Of a stretch of 48,840 bases of DNA, positions 42,018 to 48,840 are shown in pieces. The notes below the pieces were generated by a model that saw only the letters and a list, made by a program, of their open reading frames with translations, had not been told where the DNA came from and made no database searches. Position 1 is the first letter of the stretch, and each line of letters opens with the position of its first letter. The translations under genes and the position numbers were made by a program. Source of the DNA: Verrucomicrobiota bacterium. GTDB taxonomy: Bacteria; Verrucomicrobiota; Verrucomicrobiia; JABWAM01. Location: NCBI GenBank assembly GCA_023269615.1, contig JAHFSY010000033.1:1-48840 (forward strand), written 5' to 3'.

Positions 42018-42644
42018 TCACGCCAACCTCATGCATTCTATGCCCAGACAGTCTTTCCATCGGGAGCCTTCCTCCACATCCCGAAAACGCTCATCCTTGG
42101 AATCGCCTGATTCAGCACGACGAATTTCACTAAAGCCAGCCTGACTCAAAACTTCCCCCAATGATTTATAATCCCACATCCAGCGGTGCCGACTGTTTCC
42201 AAGCCACTCCCTGAAAAAATCAGGCAGGCTTCTTGCCCGCTTTTGCTGACCCAAACCTGAGTTTTGCATGAAATTGTTGGCTCCAGAAATTTCTTCAGAT
42301 TCAAGATAAACCCGGGCCAGGTGCTCCAAATCGGGCAACACCATCCGAAACCGACCTCCGCAACGCAAATAGGAAAAGGTATGCTCAATGGCAAGCAACG
42401 CGTCGTCAAAGGAAAGATGCTCCAGTACATGTGAGCAGTAGATGCCGTCACATGAGCCCGGCTCCAAAGGCAATCCCCCGACAATGTCTCCAAAGCGAAC
42501 CTCCTTCGGGAAAGCTGGCCCAAAGCCGCAAAACCATCTTCCAACCAGGGGGAATCGCTGAAACACCAGCGACGGACTCACATCAAAATTCAACCAGCCT
42601 GGCGGTGCAGACAATCCACAACCATATTGGACATATTGCTTCAA
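42018..42644 (-). CDS. SAM-dependent methyltransferase, TTG start
   Basis: A 208-residue class I enzyme. Seen: YVQYGCGLSAPPGWLNFDVS as SAM motif I, IYCSHVLEHLSFDD and LRCGGRFRMVLPDLEHLARV. An ATG-started frame is open further up but lies inside the upstream gene. I choose TTG at 42644: AAGGAG precedes it by ten bases and it overlaps the upstream stop as TTGA, the same geometry as the ATGA overlaps elsewhere in this operon. Confidence 0.8.
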   Translation of the reverse strand: MKQYVQYGCGLSAPPGWLNFDVSPSLVFQRFPLVGRWFCGFGPAFPKEVRFGDIVGGLPLEPGSCDGIYCSHVLEHLSFDDALLAIEHTFSYLRCGGRFRMVLPDLEHLARVYLESEEISGANNFMQNSGLGQQKRARSLPDFFREWLGNSRHRWMWDYKSLGEVLSQAGFSEIRRAESGDSKDERFRDVEEGSRWKDCLGIECMRLA

Positions 42645-43777
42645 GGTTTGCGGACTCCTTCCAAAGCCTGTTCGATACCCGCAGCAGCAGCCTCGCATGA
42701 ATGCTTTTGTAACACATCGTCCCAAAGGATGTTTCTGGAGAAGCAGGTCTTCCCCTCCGCAATGAGTGACATTGCTTCCGACATCTTGCCGATCATGCCG
42801 CAAGGATAAACACTCCCGTTTACATTTGCCTTGATCATATCCTGCGCACAGCCGGTGTCATCGGACACAAGGGCGGGACAACCACATGCAAGCGCCTCAT
42901 TGACAACCAAACCCCACGTCTCATTTCCGTCAGAAGGAAGAACCAGGCAGTCTGCCGACACGTATGAGCTGACAATCTGGGTTTGATTTTGAAATCCAGT
43001 AAAAACAACGCGTACTCCGAGTTCCCGCGCCTGGGATTCCAGCGTCCCACGCAACGGTCCCTCACCCACCACAACAGCACAAGCCTTCGGACAATTCTTC
43101 CGGATGCGTGCAAGTGCCTGGAACAGATCTCCTATCCGCTTGCTGGCCACCAGCCGACCTGCAAAAAGAAACACAAACGCACCCTCCTCAACTCCCCATG
43201 ATCTCCTCATCTCATTCCGTTTGGGCAACGATTCCATGCTTTTCAATTTAAACCGGTCGTTATCCACGCAATGAGGTGACCTGAAGATTTTTTTCCCAGC
43301 CACGCCATAGTGTCGATAATAATCCGCATTCCCCTCGCCCACCGCCAGGCAGGCGGAAAATCGCGGCAACAAGGCGCGGTAAATGGGATATTTAAGAAAC
43401 CGTTTCCACCATGGCCGTGGAGTTTTTAAATGGGAATCACCCCGAACCATCACCGGCAAACTTGACTTCCATGCCCGCCAGATCGCATGCCGATAGATCG
43501 CGTGATGCCATCCGTGAACCAGAACCGCCGACCATCGCCCACTCAACACTCCCAGATCGAATTCCTTCACACCCTCTGTTCCAACCCATGAAGGGTAGCC
43601 GCTCCGCAGGTCAACATCCCATTCAAATGGGACTCCAAATTGCACTCCCTGGCGTTGGGCATCCGGAATTTCATGATAAACAACCTGCACATCCATTTTG
43701 CCCCGTTTTACCAGTTCACGGTATATTGGCACGTAGTACTGGATCGGATGCGTCGCAATGATCGCCAGGGATTTCAT
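42641..43777 (-). CDS. GT4-type glycosyltransferase
   Basis: A 378-residue GT-B enzyme. Seen: IATHPIQYYVPIYREL, SPHCVDNDRF, VFLFAGRLVASKRIGDLFQA, VVVGEGPLRG and the E-x7-E motif in DGNETWGLVVNEALACGCP. The N-terminal THPIQYY pattern occurs in transferases of O-antigen and exopolysaccharide clusters. It overlaps the methyltransferase by four bases. Confidence 0.88.
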   Translation of the reverse strand: MKSLAIIATHPIQYYVPIYRELVKRGKMDVQVVYHEIPDAQRQGVQFGVPFEWDVDLRSGYPSWVGTEGVKEFDLGVLSGRWSAVLVHGWHHAIYRHAIWRAWKSSLPVMVRGDSHLKTPRPWWKRFLKYPIYRALLPRFSACLAVGEGNADYYRHYGVAGKKIFRSPHCVDNDRFKLKSMESLPKRNEMRRSWGVEEGAFVFLFAGRLVASKRIGDLFQALARIRKNCPKACAVVVGEGPLRGTLESQARELGVRVVFTGFQNQTQIVSSYVSADCLVLPSDGNETWGLVVNEALACGCPALVSDDTGCAQDMIKANVNGSVYPCGMIGKMSEAMSLIAEGKTCFSRNILWDDVLQKHSCEAAAAGIEQALEGVRKP

Positions 43778-43789
43778 TGACGGTTTGGA

Positions 43790-44998
43790 TCAGACAAATG
43801 GAGAAACAGCACTGCTCACGCATTGGCGGTAACGCTCCCATGAAAACCGCTCCACTTTGGAGCGCGCCGCCTCGCTCATGGCCTGCAATGAATCCCGGTG
43901 CTCGGAAAACCATCGCAGGCAGTGGACCAGGCCATCGATATCCCCCGCTTGTGTTGCCCGTCCGCTCGAGTCATCGAGCATGTCCGAGCCGATGATCGCA
44001 TCACTGGCGACGACGGGCAAGCCACAGGCCATGGCCTCCAGCACCACAAGCGCAAAGCCCTCAAAAAAGGAAGGGAACAAGAAAACATCCGAGGCATGAA
44101 ACCAGCGCCTGATCTCCCACGAAGCGCATGGGCCATGGTATTCAACGGTTTTATCCAGTTCACGGCGGCTATGCTCAGCCAATTGCCAGTTCCCAACAAG
44201 GGTCAGCGTGGCATCGGTCAACCCTGCTTGCTTCCAGGCCCTCAATAAAACCGGAATTCCCTTCCGAATGGAAAGTTGCCCGACATATATAAAACGCAAA
44301 GGGCCGGGAGGTCGCGATGGTCCCCGAGGATTCCAAAAATCCAAATCCACACCGTAGGATGCCCTCGCTATTTTCTTCTCCGGATAAAAATCACGGATCG
44401 TATTTTCCACAAACAGACTGGGCGCCAGGACCAGATCGGCCAATTCCATTTCAAGACGCTTTTGTTCCGGTCGGACAAATTTTTCAGACGGCAATCCAGG
44501 CGCAGGCAACCAATCAGAGAATTGACGGGCGAGTTCAGCCTGTTTCCGTTCCCATGCTGGATAGTAGCCAATCGGCATGTCGTAAATGCAAGCTTTGCCC
44601 AATCTCTTCGCCTCCTGAAACTGCCACAAGGAAGCATCCTCATAACAGTGAACCGCCGACACTTCGGTCCGCCGGCAGGCATGTCTCATGGTGCGCATCA
44701 CCCAATCATTGGCTTCATAAGACAGTCTTTCGCCACCCATGCCAATCGCACGAAGAAACAAGCGGCGAAATTCCCCCAAACGCCCCTGGATCTTCGGGGC
44801 ACCTTCCAGCAATGGAAACATCCGTCGGCTTAATCTTTGTGCCATCGGACGCAATTGTGGAACCGCCTTTAGAATCTGCAGGGCGGCCGTCGACGGCATC
44901 CATGGCACGCAAAATGCGGCCAGCCTTCCCTTTTCAAAATGCGCCAATGCCGCATGATGCGAATTCGGATTGCCGGCAGGATGACCAAACAGAATCAT
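43790..44998 (-). CDS. GT4-type glycosyltransferase
   Basis: A 402-residue GT-B enzyme. Seen: FGHPAGNPNSHHAALAHFE, LADLVLAPSLFVENTIRDFY, RFIYVGQLSIRKGIPVLLRA and the E-x7-E motif in FFEGFALVVLEAMACGLP. Start at 44998 (MILFGHP) is set by the ATGA overlap with the upstream gene, although the frame has an earlier Met. Donor and acceptor unknown. Confidence 0.87.
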   Translation of the reverse strand: MILFGHPAGNPNSHHAALAHFEKGRLAAFCVPWMPSTAALQILKAVPQLRPMAQRLSRRMFPLLEGAPKIQGRLGEFRRLFLRAIGMGGERLSYEANDWVMRTMRHACRRTEVSAVHCYEDASLWQFQEAKRLGKACIYDMPIGYYPAWERKQAELARQFSDWLPAPGLPSEKFVRPEQKRLEMELADLVLAPSLFVENTIRDFYPEKKIARASYGVDLDFWNPRGPSRPPGPLRFIYVGQLSIRKGIPVLLRAWKQAGLTDATLTLVGNWQLAEHSRRELDKTVEYHGPCASWEIRRWFHASDVFLFPSFFEGFALVVLEAMACGLPVVASDAIIGSDMLDDSSGRATQAGDIDGLVHCLRWFSEHRDSLQAMSEAARSKVERFSWERYRQCVSSAVSPFV

Positions 44999-46296
44999 CT
45001 TGGAACCTCTCCGCCGCATACTCGCTCGAACAGTGCCGCATGTTTGCGAGCCATGCTTGGATTCAGATAATTCTCAACGAGCGCATGGCGGTCAATCATC
45101 TTTCCCAGACTGACTTCACTTAAAAACTGCTGCATCGTTGACATGGACTCATTCTGCATCTCTGAACGACCTGTTTCAAACGTCATCAAATGCCCAAGCC
45201 CCGGCATTTCATCGAAAAATCTTGCAGCAGGTGAATCACATCGAAAACAGGCCAGCAATGGTTTTCCAGATAACGCAAAAGTGAAAAGTTTGGATGGCAC
45301 ATACCCCTCATCGTCCACCCCCAGAATCAACAGTCCGTCACTGCGTTGCACAAGCTCCATCGCTTTCAAATACGCAATACGTGACGGAAGTTCCACCACC
45401 ACATCTCCAAGGCCATGGTGCCCTGCAATTTCTTGAAGCAGTTTGGCGTCTCCGTCCTGCCAGTAGGCATGGGTTCCAAGCAGCCTTACCTTGAGTCCCT
45501 CAAAAAGCATGGGATGGCTCCCTCTCACGACAGCCATTGCTGAACAAATGGCTGCGAATGACTTCGCCATGATCTCACCTCCAACGCCAACGTAAATAAT
45601 TTCACGCCCAACACCAACCTCGGATTTCGGCGGGCGGTTCAGCTTAAGGAAATCTTCCCCTCTTCCAGCGAACGGGATCGCCTCGCAACATCCATCCTTG
45701 AGACATGGCACGGTCCCATACCGTGCGCGCAAATTTTCAATATATACGGGGGACACAGAAACAACACCTGCAGCCTTTTGAATCACAAATTTTTCAAGCC
45801 AGCGCGACAGCAGTGTGACGATGCGCAATTTCAGCCAATGCTTCGTGTTGGTATAGCTCACTCGATCCTGCACCCAGGGATCGTGATAATCGAGAATGTA
45901 GGGAATAGCGAATTTCCGTGACCACAATGCTCCCAAACAGAACAGTACGACCTGGGTTGTTGAGAAATATACAACGTCAAAATGCCGATCGGCCAGCAGG
46001 CGACACCCCAACCGATACATCGGCCAAAAGGCGCGTAACCCCACCGTGCGCATGCCAAGCCATCGAAAAACGCCGGCGCACCACTGTGGTGCCTCGTGAA
46101 TCTTAACACCTTCGGGCAACAGTGATTTGCTTTCGGGCTCAATCCAGACCGACTGCTGGTAGCTCAGGCCGGGCGTCAGCACCTCCACTTCCCACCCCTC
46201 CTTCAGCAAGTCGCAGGACAGCATGCGGGCGCGATGCATATCCGCCATCATCGTCGGCGGAAATGAGCTTGTAACTATCAAGGCACGTCTTTCCAT
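44995..46296 (-). CDS. Glycosyltransferase, GT-B fold
   Basis: A 433-residue protein. The N-terminal VTSSFPPTMMADMHRARMLSCDLLKEG and ILDYHDPWVQDRV, and the C-terminal GVDDEGYVPSKLFTFALSGKP, fit WbuB/GT4-like transferases, without a canonical E-x7-E. A cytoplasmic enzyme of chain assembly. It begins two bases before the stop of the methyltransferase gene upstream. Confidence 0.8.
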   Translation of the reverse strand: MERRALIVTSSFPPTMMADMHRARMLSCDLLKEGWEVEVLTPGLSYQQSVWIEPESKSLLPEGVKIHEAPQWCAGVFRWLGMRTVGLRAFWPMYRLGCRLLADRHFDVVYFSTTQVVLFCLGALWSRKFAIPYILDYHDPWVQDRVSYTNTKHWLKLRIVTLLSRWLEKFVIQKAAGVVSVSPVYIENLRARYGTVPCLKDGCCEAIPFAGRGEDFLKLNRPPKSEVGVGREIIYVGVGGEIMAKSFAAICSAMAVVRGSHPMLFEGLKVRLLGTHAYWQDGDAKLLQEIAGHHGLGDVVVELPSRIAYLKAMELVQRSDGLLILGVDDEGYVPSKLFTFALSGKPLLACFRCDSPAARFFDEMPGLGHLMTFETGRSEMQNESMSTMQQFLSEVSLGKMIDRHALVENYLNPSMARKHAALFERVCGGEVPR

Positions 46297-46297
46297 G

Positions 46298-47062
46298 CTA
46301 TTGGCCCATGGCTGCCTCAGACTGTTTCACGGCACGAACGTACAAGGAGAATGGCATGGGCGGATTCATCCGCGCAAACCAAACGAGTGGCAATAATAAT
46401 GGGAAAAGGGGCAAGGCCAGAAAATCCCCCGCCTTGTTACGGATCGCACGAAGAAATTTGTCCGCCAAGCAGAGGGATTTTGGACCAATGCCAGTAAATT
46501 GTTCCAACTTGAATCCCACGGGCTCCAGCAATTCACAATACTCCCTCTCCGTATAACCCGCACGGACATGGCCTCCCGCTTCATTGACGTCCAGAACCTC
46601 CGCCTGATGCCTTGGATGCAGGCGATGAGGACAGCAGACGTGCAATACACCACCCGGCTTTAGCAAACGGAAAAAATGCTCCACGACTTCCTGATCACGA
46701 CTCAGGTGCTCAAGCACCTCGTAGCAAATAATCTCGTCAAACCGCCTGTTCTCTGTCGCCAGGTCGTAAAGATTATAATGCTCAAAGCGCAACCTCGCCG
46801 GGTCGGCATGATGGTATTCGATCAAATAAGCCCTGGCCTTTTCAACCTGGGCAGCCTCAATGTTCAAGCCTGTCACGCTCGCACCCGACTGATACGCGAG
46901 CCATGAAAAATAGCCATTGCCGCTCCCCGCATCGAGAACATCACGCGCACCCTTTCTCCAAAAACAACAAAGACTCGCTCGATTGCGCGTGTGCAAGTCA
47001 AGCCCCGGATAGATCAAATCACGAATGGCAAAACGAAAACGTTGAGCACGACAAAGCTTCAT
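46298..47062 (-). CDS. SAM-dependent methyltransferase
   Basis: A 254-residue class I enzyme. Seen: VLDAGSGNGYFSWLAYQSG, FDEIICYEVLEHLSRDQE and LLKPGGVLHVCCPHRLHP. A hydrophobic stretch near the C-terminus (FLALPLFPLLLPLVWFA) may hold it to the membrane, as in some chain-terminating enzymes; that is inference. MKLCRAQRF at 47062 is 13 bp from the upstream stop; the frame's earlier Met lies within that gene. Confidence 0.8.
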   Translation of the reverse strand: MKLCRAQRFRFAIRDLIYPGLDLHTRNRASLCCFWRKGARDVLDAGSGNGYFSWLAYQSGASVTGLNIEAAQVEKARAYLIEYHHADPARLRFEHYNLYDLATENRRFDEIICYEVLEHLSRDQEVVEHFFRLLKPGGVLHVCCPHRLHPRHQAEVLDVNEAGGHVRAGYTEREYCELLEPVGFKLEQFTGIGPKSLCLADKFLRAIRNKAGDFLALPLFPLLLPLVWFARMNPPMPFSLYVRAVKQSEAAMGQ

Positions 47063-47075
47063 CAAATGAGACCTT

Positions 47076-48362
47076 TCAGCCTGCGGTAGTTCGGGAGTGG
47101 CCAGCGGCCCCCGGGACCTCCTGCAATGCCTTCTTGATCGATTCAACAAGGATCTCTGAAACTTTTTCCCAGCAAAATGTCTCCTTTGCGGCGCGCAACG
47201 CAGCAGCTTTTGCCAATCGCAATTGCTCCGATGAACCCAGCAATTGATTGAGCGCATCAGCCAGTGCGCGAGGATTACCAGCAGGATAAATCAACACGGC
47301 CTCCTTGGCGACAGAGGCAATTTCACACTGCCCCTCCGTGTCACTCGCCACAACAGCCAGACCACCGAGCAGGTAGTGAAGGATTTTATTTGTCACGGTG
47401 AGATCGCGACTGCGGCAATACCTCTGCTCGCCGGCAAACCCGATATCGTGCTCGGCGATTCGCGAGAGCAATTCGTCGTTGGACACCAGTCCGTGCACAA
47501 AGACGCTGGGGCGCCACCCCGGCGGCACCTGTTGCATCATCCAAGTCTCAAACCCAGCAGCTGGATTTCCTCGAAGATGAATTTCCAAGGGATGCACCAC
47601 ATGCGGCAGCGCGGCGAAAAGATCCTCCAAACCCCGCCCACGTCCAAGTGTTTGTGAATACCAATGCAGGGACGGCACTCGCCGATCCTGGCGATCCTTG
47701 AACATCCCATCCAGCCTCGCACGCTCTGCCCAAGGGAAGGCATTGTAAATCACCGTTGGCGGCCGGCAACCAAACTCCTTTTCCAGGGCCAGACTCATCG
47801 CGCGGGAGGGACACGAGCTGTGTTTGCTGCCGCATAAAAGTGTCTGCTCAAGCGCCCGCAGCAAACGGATCGGCCGGTGCTTTCTGGCCTCCGGTAACAA
47901 ATCCTCGGAATACCAGTCCTCCATGTCGACCCCCACCCTGTAACCGTCGCGCAAGAGACGTGCCCCAACCCATAAAGCCGACTCAAGATGGGAAATGTAG
48001 TAGTCAGCACCAGCTTCACGCGCGCATCGTAACAATTCAGGAACATATCGACCAAGCTGCCAGCGGTTGCTGAAGCCAAACCAACGGGCAGCTTCTGATC
48101 CCAGTCGATTTCGAAGGCGGGCCCAGTAGTGTACCAGTCGATCGGTCGTGCTATGTGACAACACACCAGCCGCAACAAACTTAAAACCGTGCCGCAGGGC
48201 CAGTTCTTCATCAATTTCCAAGCCGACAGGATTCGCGACAACCCCATAAACGACAACCTCAAAACCTGCATGGCTCAGGGCGCCAGCCTCCTTCAATGCT
48301 CGGGGGTTCCAAGCCAGGGAGGCTGCAGTCAGGATCGCGATGCGCTTTAATTTCAAATCCAC
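47076..48362 (-). CDS. Glycosyltransferase, GT-B fold
   Basis: A 428-residue protein. Seen: IAILTAASLAWNPRALKEAGAL at the N-terminus, VDMEDWYSEDLLPEARKH, LHWYSQTLGRGRGLEDLFAA, and VTNKILHYLLGGLAVVASD in the donor-binding part. It is a divergent GT4-like enzyme; no E-x7-E. The gene upstream (48537) is separated by 174 bp, the largest gap in the operon, so an extra promoter could lie there. Confidence 0.78.
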   Translation of the reverse strand: MDLKLKRIAILTAASLAWNPRALKEAGALSHAGFEVVVYGVVANPVGLEIDEELALRHGFKFVAAGVLSHSTTDRLVHYWARLRNRLGSEAARWFGFSNRWQLGRYVPELLRCAREAGADYYISHLESALWVGARLLRDGYRVGVDMEDWYSEDLLPEARKHRPIRLLRALEQTLLCGSKHSSCPSRAMSLALEKEFGCRPPTVIYNAFPWAERARLDGMFKDRQDRRVPSLHWYSQTLGRGRGLEDLFAALPHVVHPLEIHLRGNPAAGFETWMMQQVPPGWRPSVFVHGLVSNDELLSRIAEHDIGFAGEQRYCRSRDLTVTNKILHYLLGGLAVVASDTEGQCEIASVAKEAVLIYPAGNPRALADALNQLLGSSEQLRLAKAAALRAAKETFCWEKVSEILVESIKKALQEVPGAAGHSRTTAG

Positions 48363-48536
48363 CCTGCGATCATGTTCATGCCGGGGTTGCGATCAAATGT
48401 CGCGCTTCCCCAGAGCGTGGCTCCACTGCTTCCAGACGTTGGACGTGGTATTTCCACTTTGATAGTTCAAGCCTGTTCACACTGGATCGGAGAAATTTTT
48501 CCATGTGATTTACCTTGAACGATAAACGATGACATA

Positions 48537-48840
48537 TCATCTGGGACGAAGAACCGCCGTGCGATACAGACAATCCTCCCAAGTGATCACGCATCCATCC
48601 ATGCCCTGTGCAAAATACCCGATCGGCTCCAACAATGCCTGCGTCCCATCAAGCTCCTTCTTGCTATGAAAACTCATCACCAGTGTAGGCCGTGCCGCTG
48701 AAATGCTACGACAGGCGCCAGCCAATGCCCTCGCTCCATGTCCTTCGACATCCACCTTGATAAAATCCGGCTGCCGGATTTCTCCATTCTCCACGAGTTG
48801 GTCGAGCTGAACGAGCGGTATCTCGATCGTCTGGGAGGAT
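48537..48840 (-). CDS. FkbM-family methyltransferase, partial
   Basis: The frame runs off the right edge; only the last 100 codons are seen. Seen: IPLVQLDQLVENGEI, FIKVDVEGHGARALAGA and LVMSFHSKK, the FkbM pattern (LDel..., KiDVEG, ...P.l..E.H), with His in FHSKK but Ser in place of the usual Glu. It would O-methylate a sugar in this cluster. A GTG inside could be read as a start, but the upstream codons match the family, so it is a true partial gene. Confidence 0.8.
   Translation of the reverse strand, partial: SSQTIEIPLVQLDQLVENGEIRQPDFIKVDVEGHGARALAGACRSISAARPTLVMSFHSKKELDGTQALLEPIGYFAQGMDGCVITWEDCLYRTAVLRPR

Noticed and set aside
1..48840. tRNA or rRNA genes
   Set aside because: No stretch with a convincing tRNA arm pattern or rRNA core was noticed by eye; a covariance scan would be needed to exclude a tRNA.
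1..48840. Complete insertion sequence or prophage
   Set aside because: No transposase, integrase or phage structural motif was found; the mobile DNA seen is all non-autonomous.

Overview
The window looks like chromosomal DNA of a free-living Gram-negative bacterium, most likely Verrucomicrobiota. That placement is inference: it rests on the mix of a ceramidase-like hydrolase, stand-alone CoaC, Rex, short-HPt chemosensory proteins, palindromic 27-bp repeats and word-like low-complexity repeats. No rRNA or other marker gene was seen. The base composition is GC-rich except for a visibly AT-richer stretch at about 19.6-22.9 kb.

Layout. (1) 1-5.2 kb: end of a ceramidase-like gene, then a minus-strand run cheX-cheY-yicC-gmk-coaC. 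(2) 3.7-16.5 kb: a chemosensory locus. On the minus strand are cheR-cheD, two small envelope ORFs and cheX-cheY. Divergent on the plus strand are cheA, cheW and a transducer, followed by a stand-alone HPt protein and four proteins that I read as DUF4388/PATAN-type, three of them with an N-terminal receiver. No cheB and no flagellar or pilus gene is visible, so the output is unknown. (3) 16.5-19.6 kb: recJ, with a repetitive in-frame insert, and a UbiE-like methyltransferase. (4) 19.6-22.7 kb: a string of small minus-strand genes, mostly membrane proteins, separated by 73-104 bp attC-like palindromes and headed twice by the same promoter-bearing module. I interpret it as an integron-cassette-like array without an integrase in view. 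(5) 22.9-30.2 kb: housekeeping genes (DUF3800 protein, rex, thrB, panD, a 5'-nucleotidase, guaA). (6) 30.3-48.8 kb: one long minus-strand polysaccharide operon of 16 genes. It contains a WecA/TagO-like initiating transferase, seven GT4-type glycosyltransferases, a tandem-duplicated GT2, four SAM methyltransferases plus an FkbM-type one, a Wzy-like polymerase and an O-antigen-ligase-like TPR protein. Many gene pairs overlap by a few bases (ATGA, TTGA, TGATG), which points to coupled translation.

Mobile and repeated DNA. Two MITE-like families are resolved. Family 1 (about 170 bp, CAGGGCTTAC termini, 10-bp target duplications) has three copies, all between chemosensory-locus genes. One sits exactly in the cheR/cheD stop-start overlap and duplicated it, so both genes stayed intact. 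Family 2 (about 174 bp, TA-flanked, 27-bp imperfect termini) has one complete copy and one truncated copy whose end provides the coaC stop codon. A 27-bp palindromic REP-like unit occurs nine times, including as an inverted pair inside the signal-peptide region of the 5'-nucleotidase.
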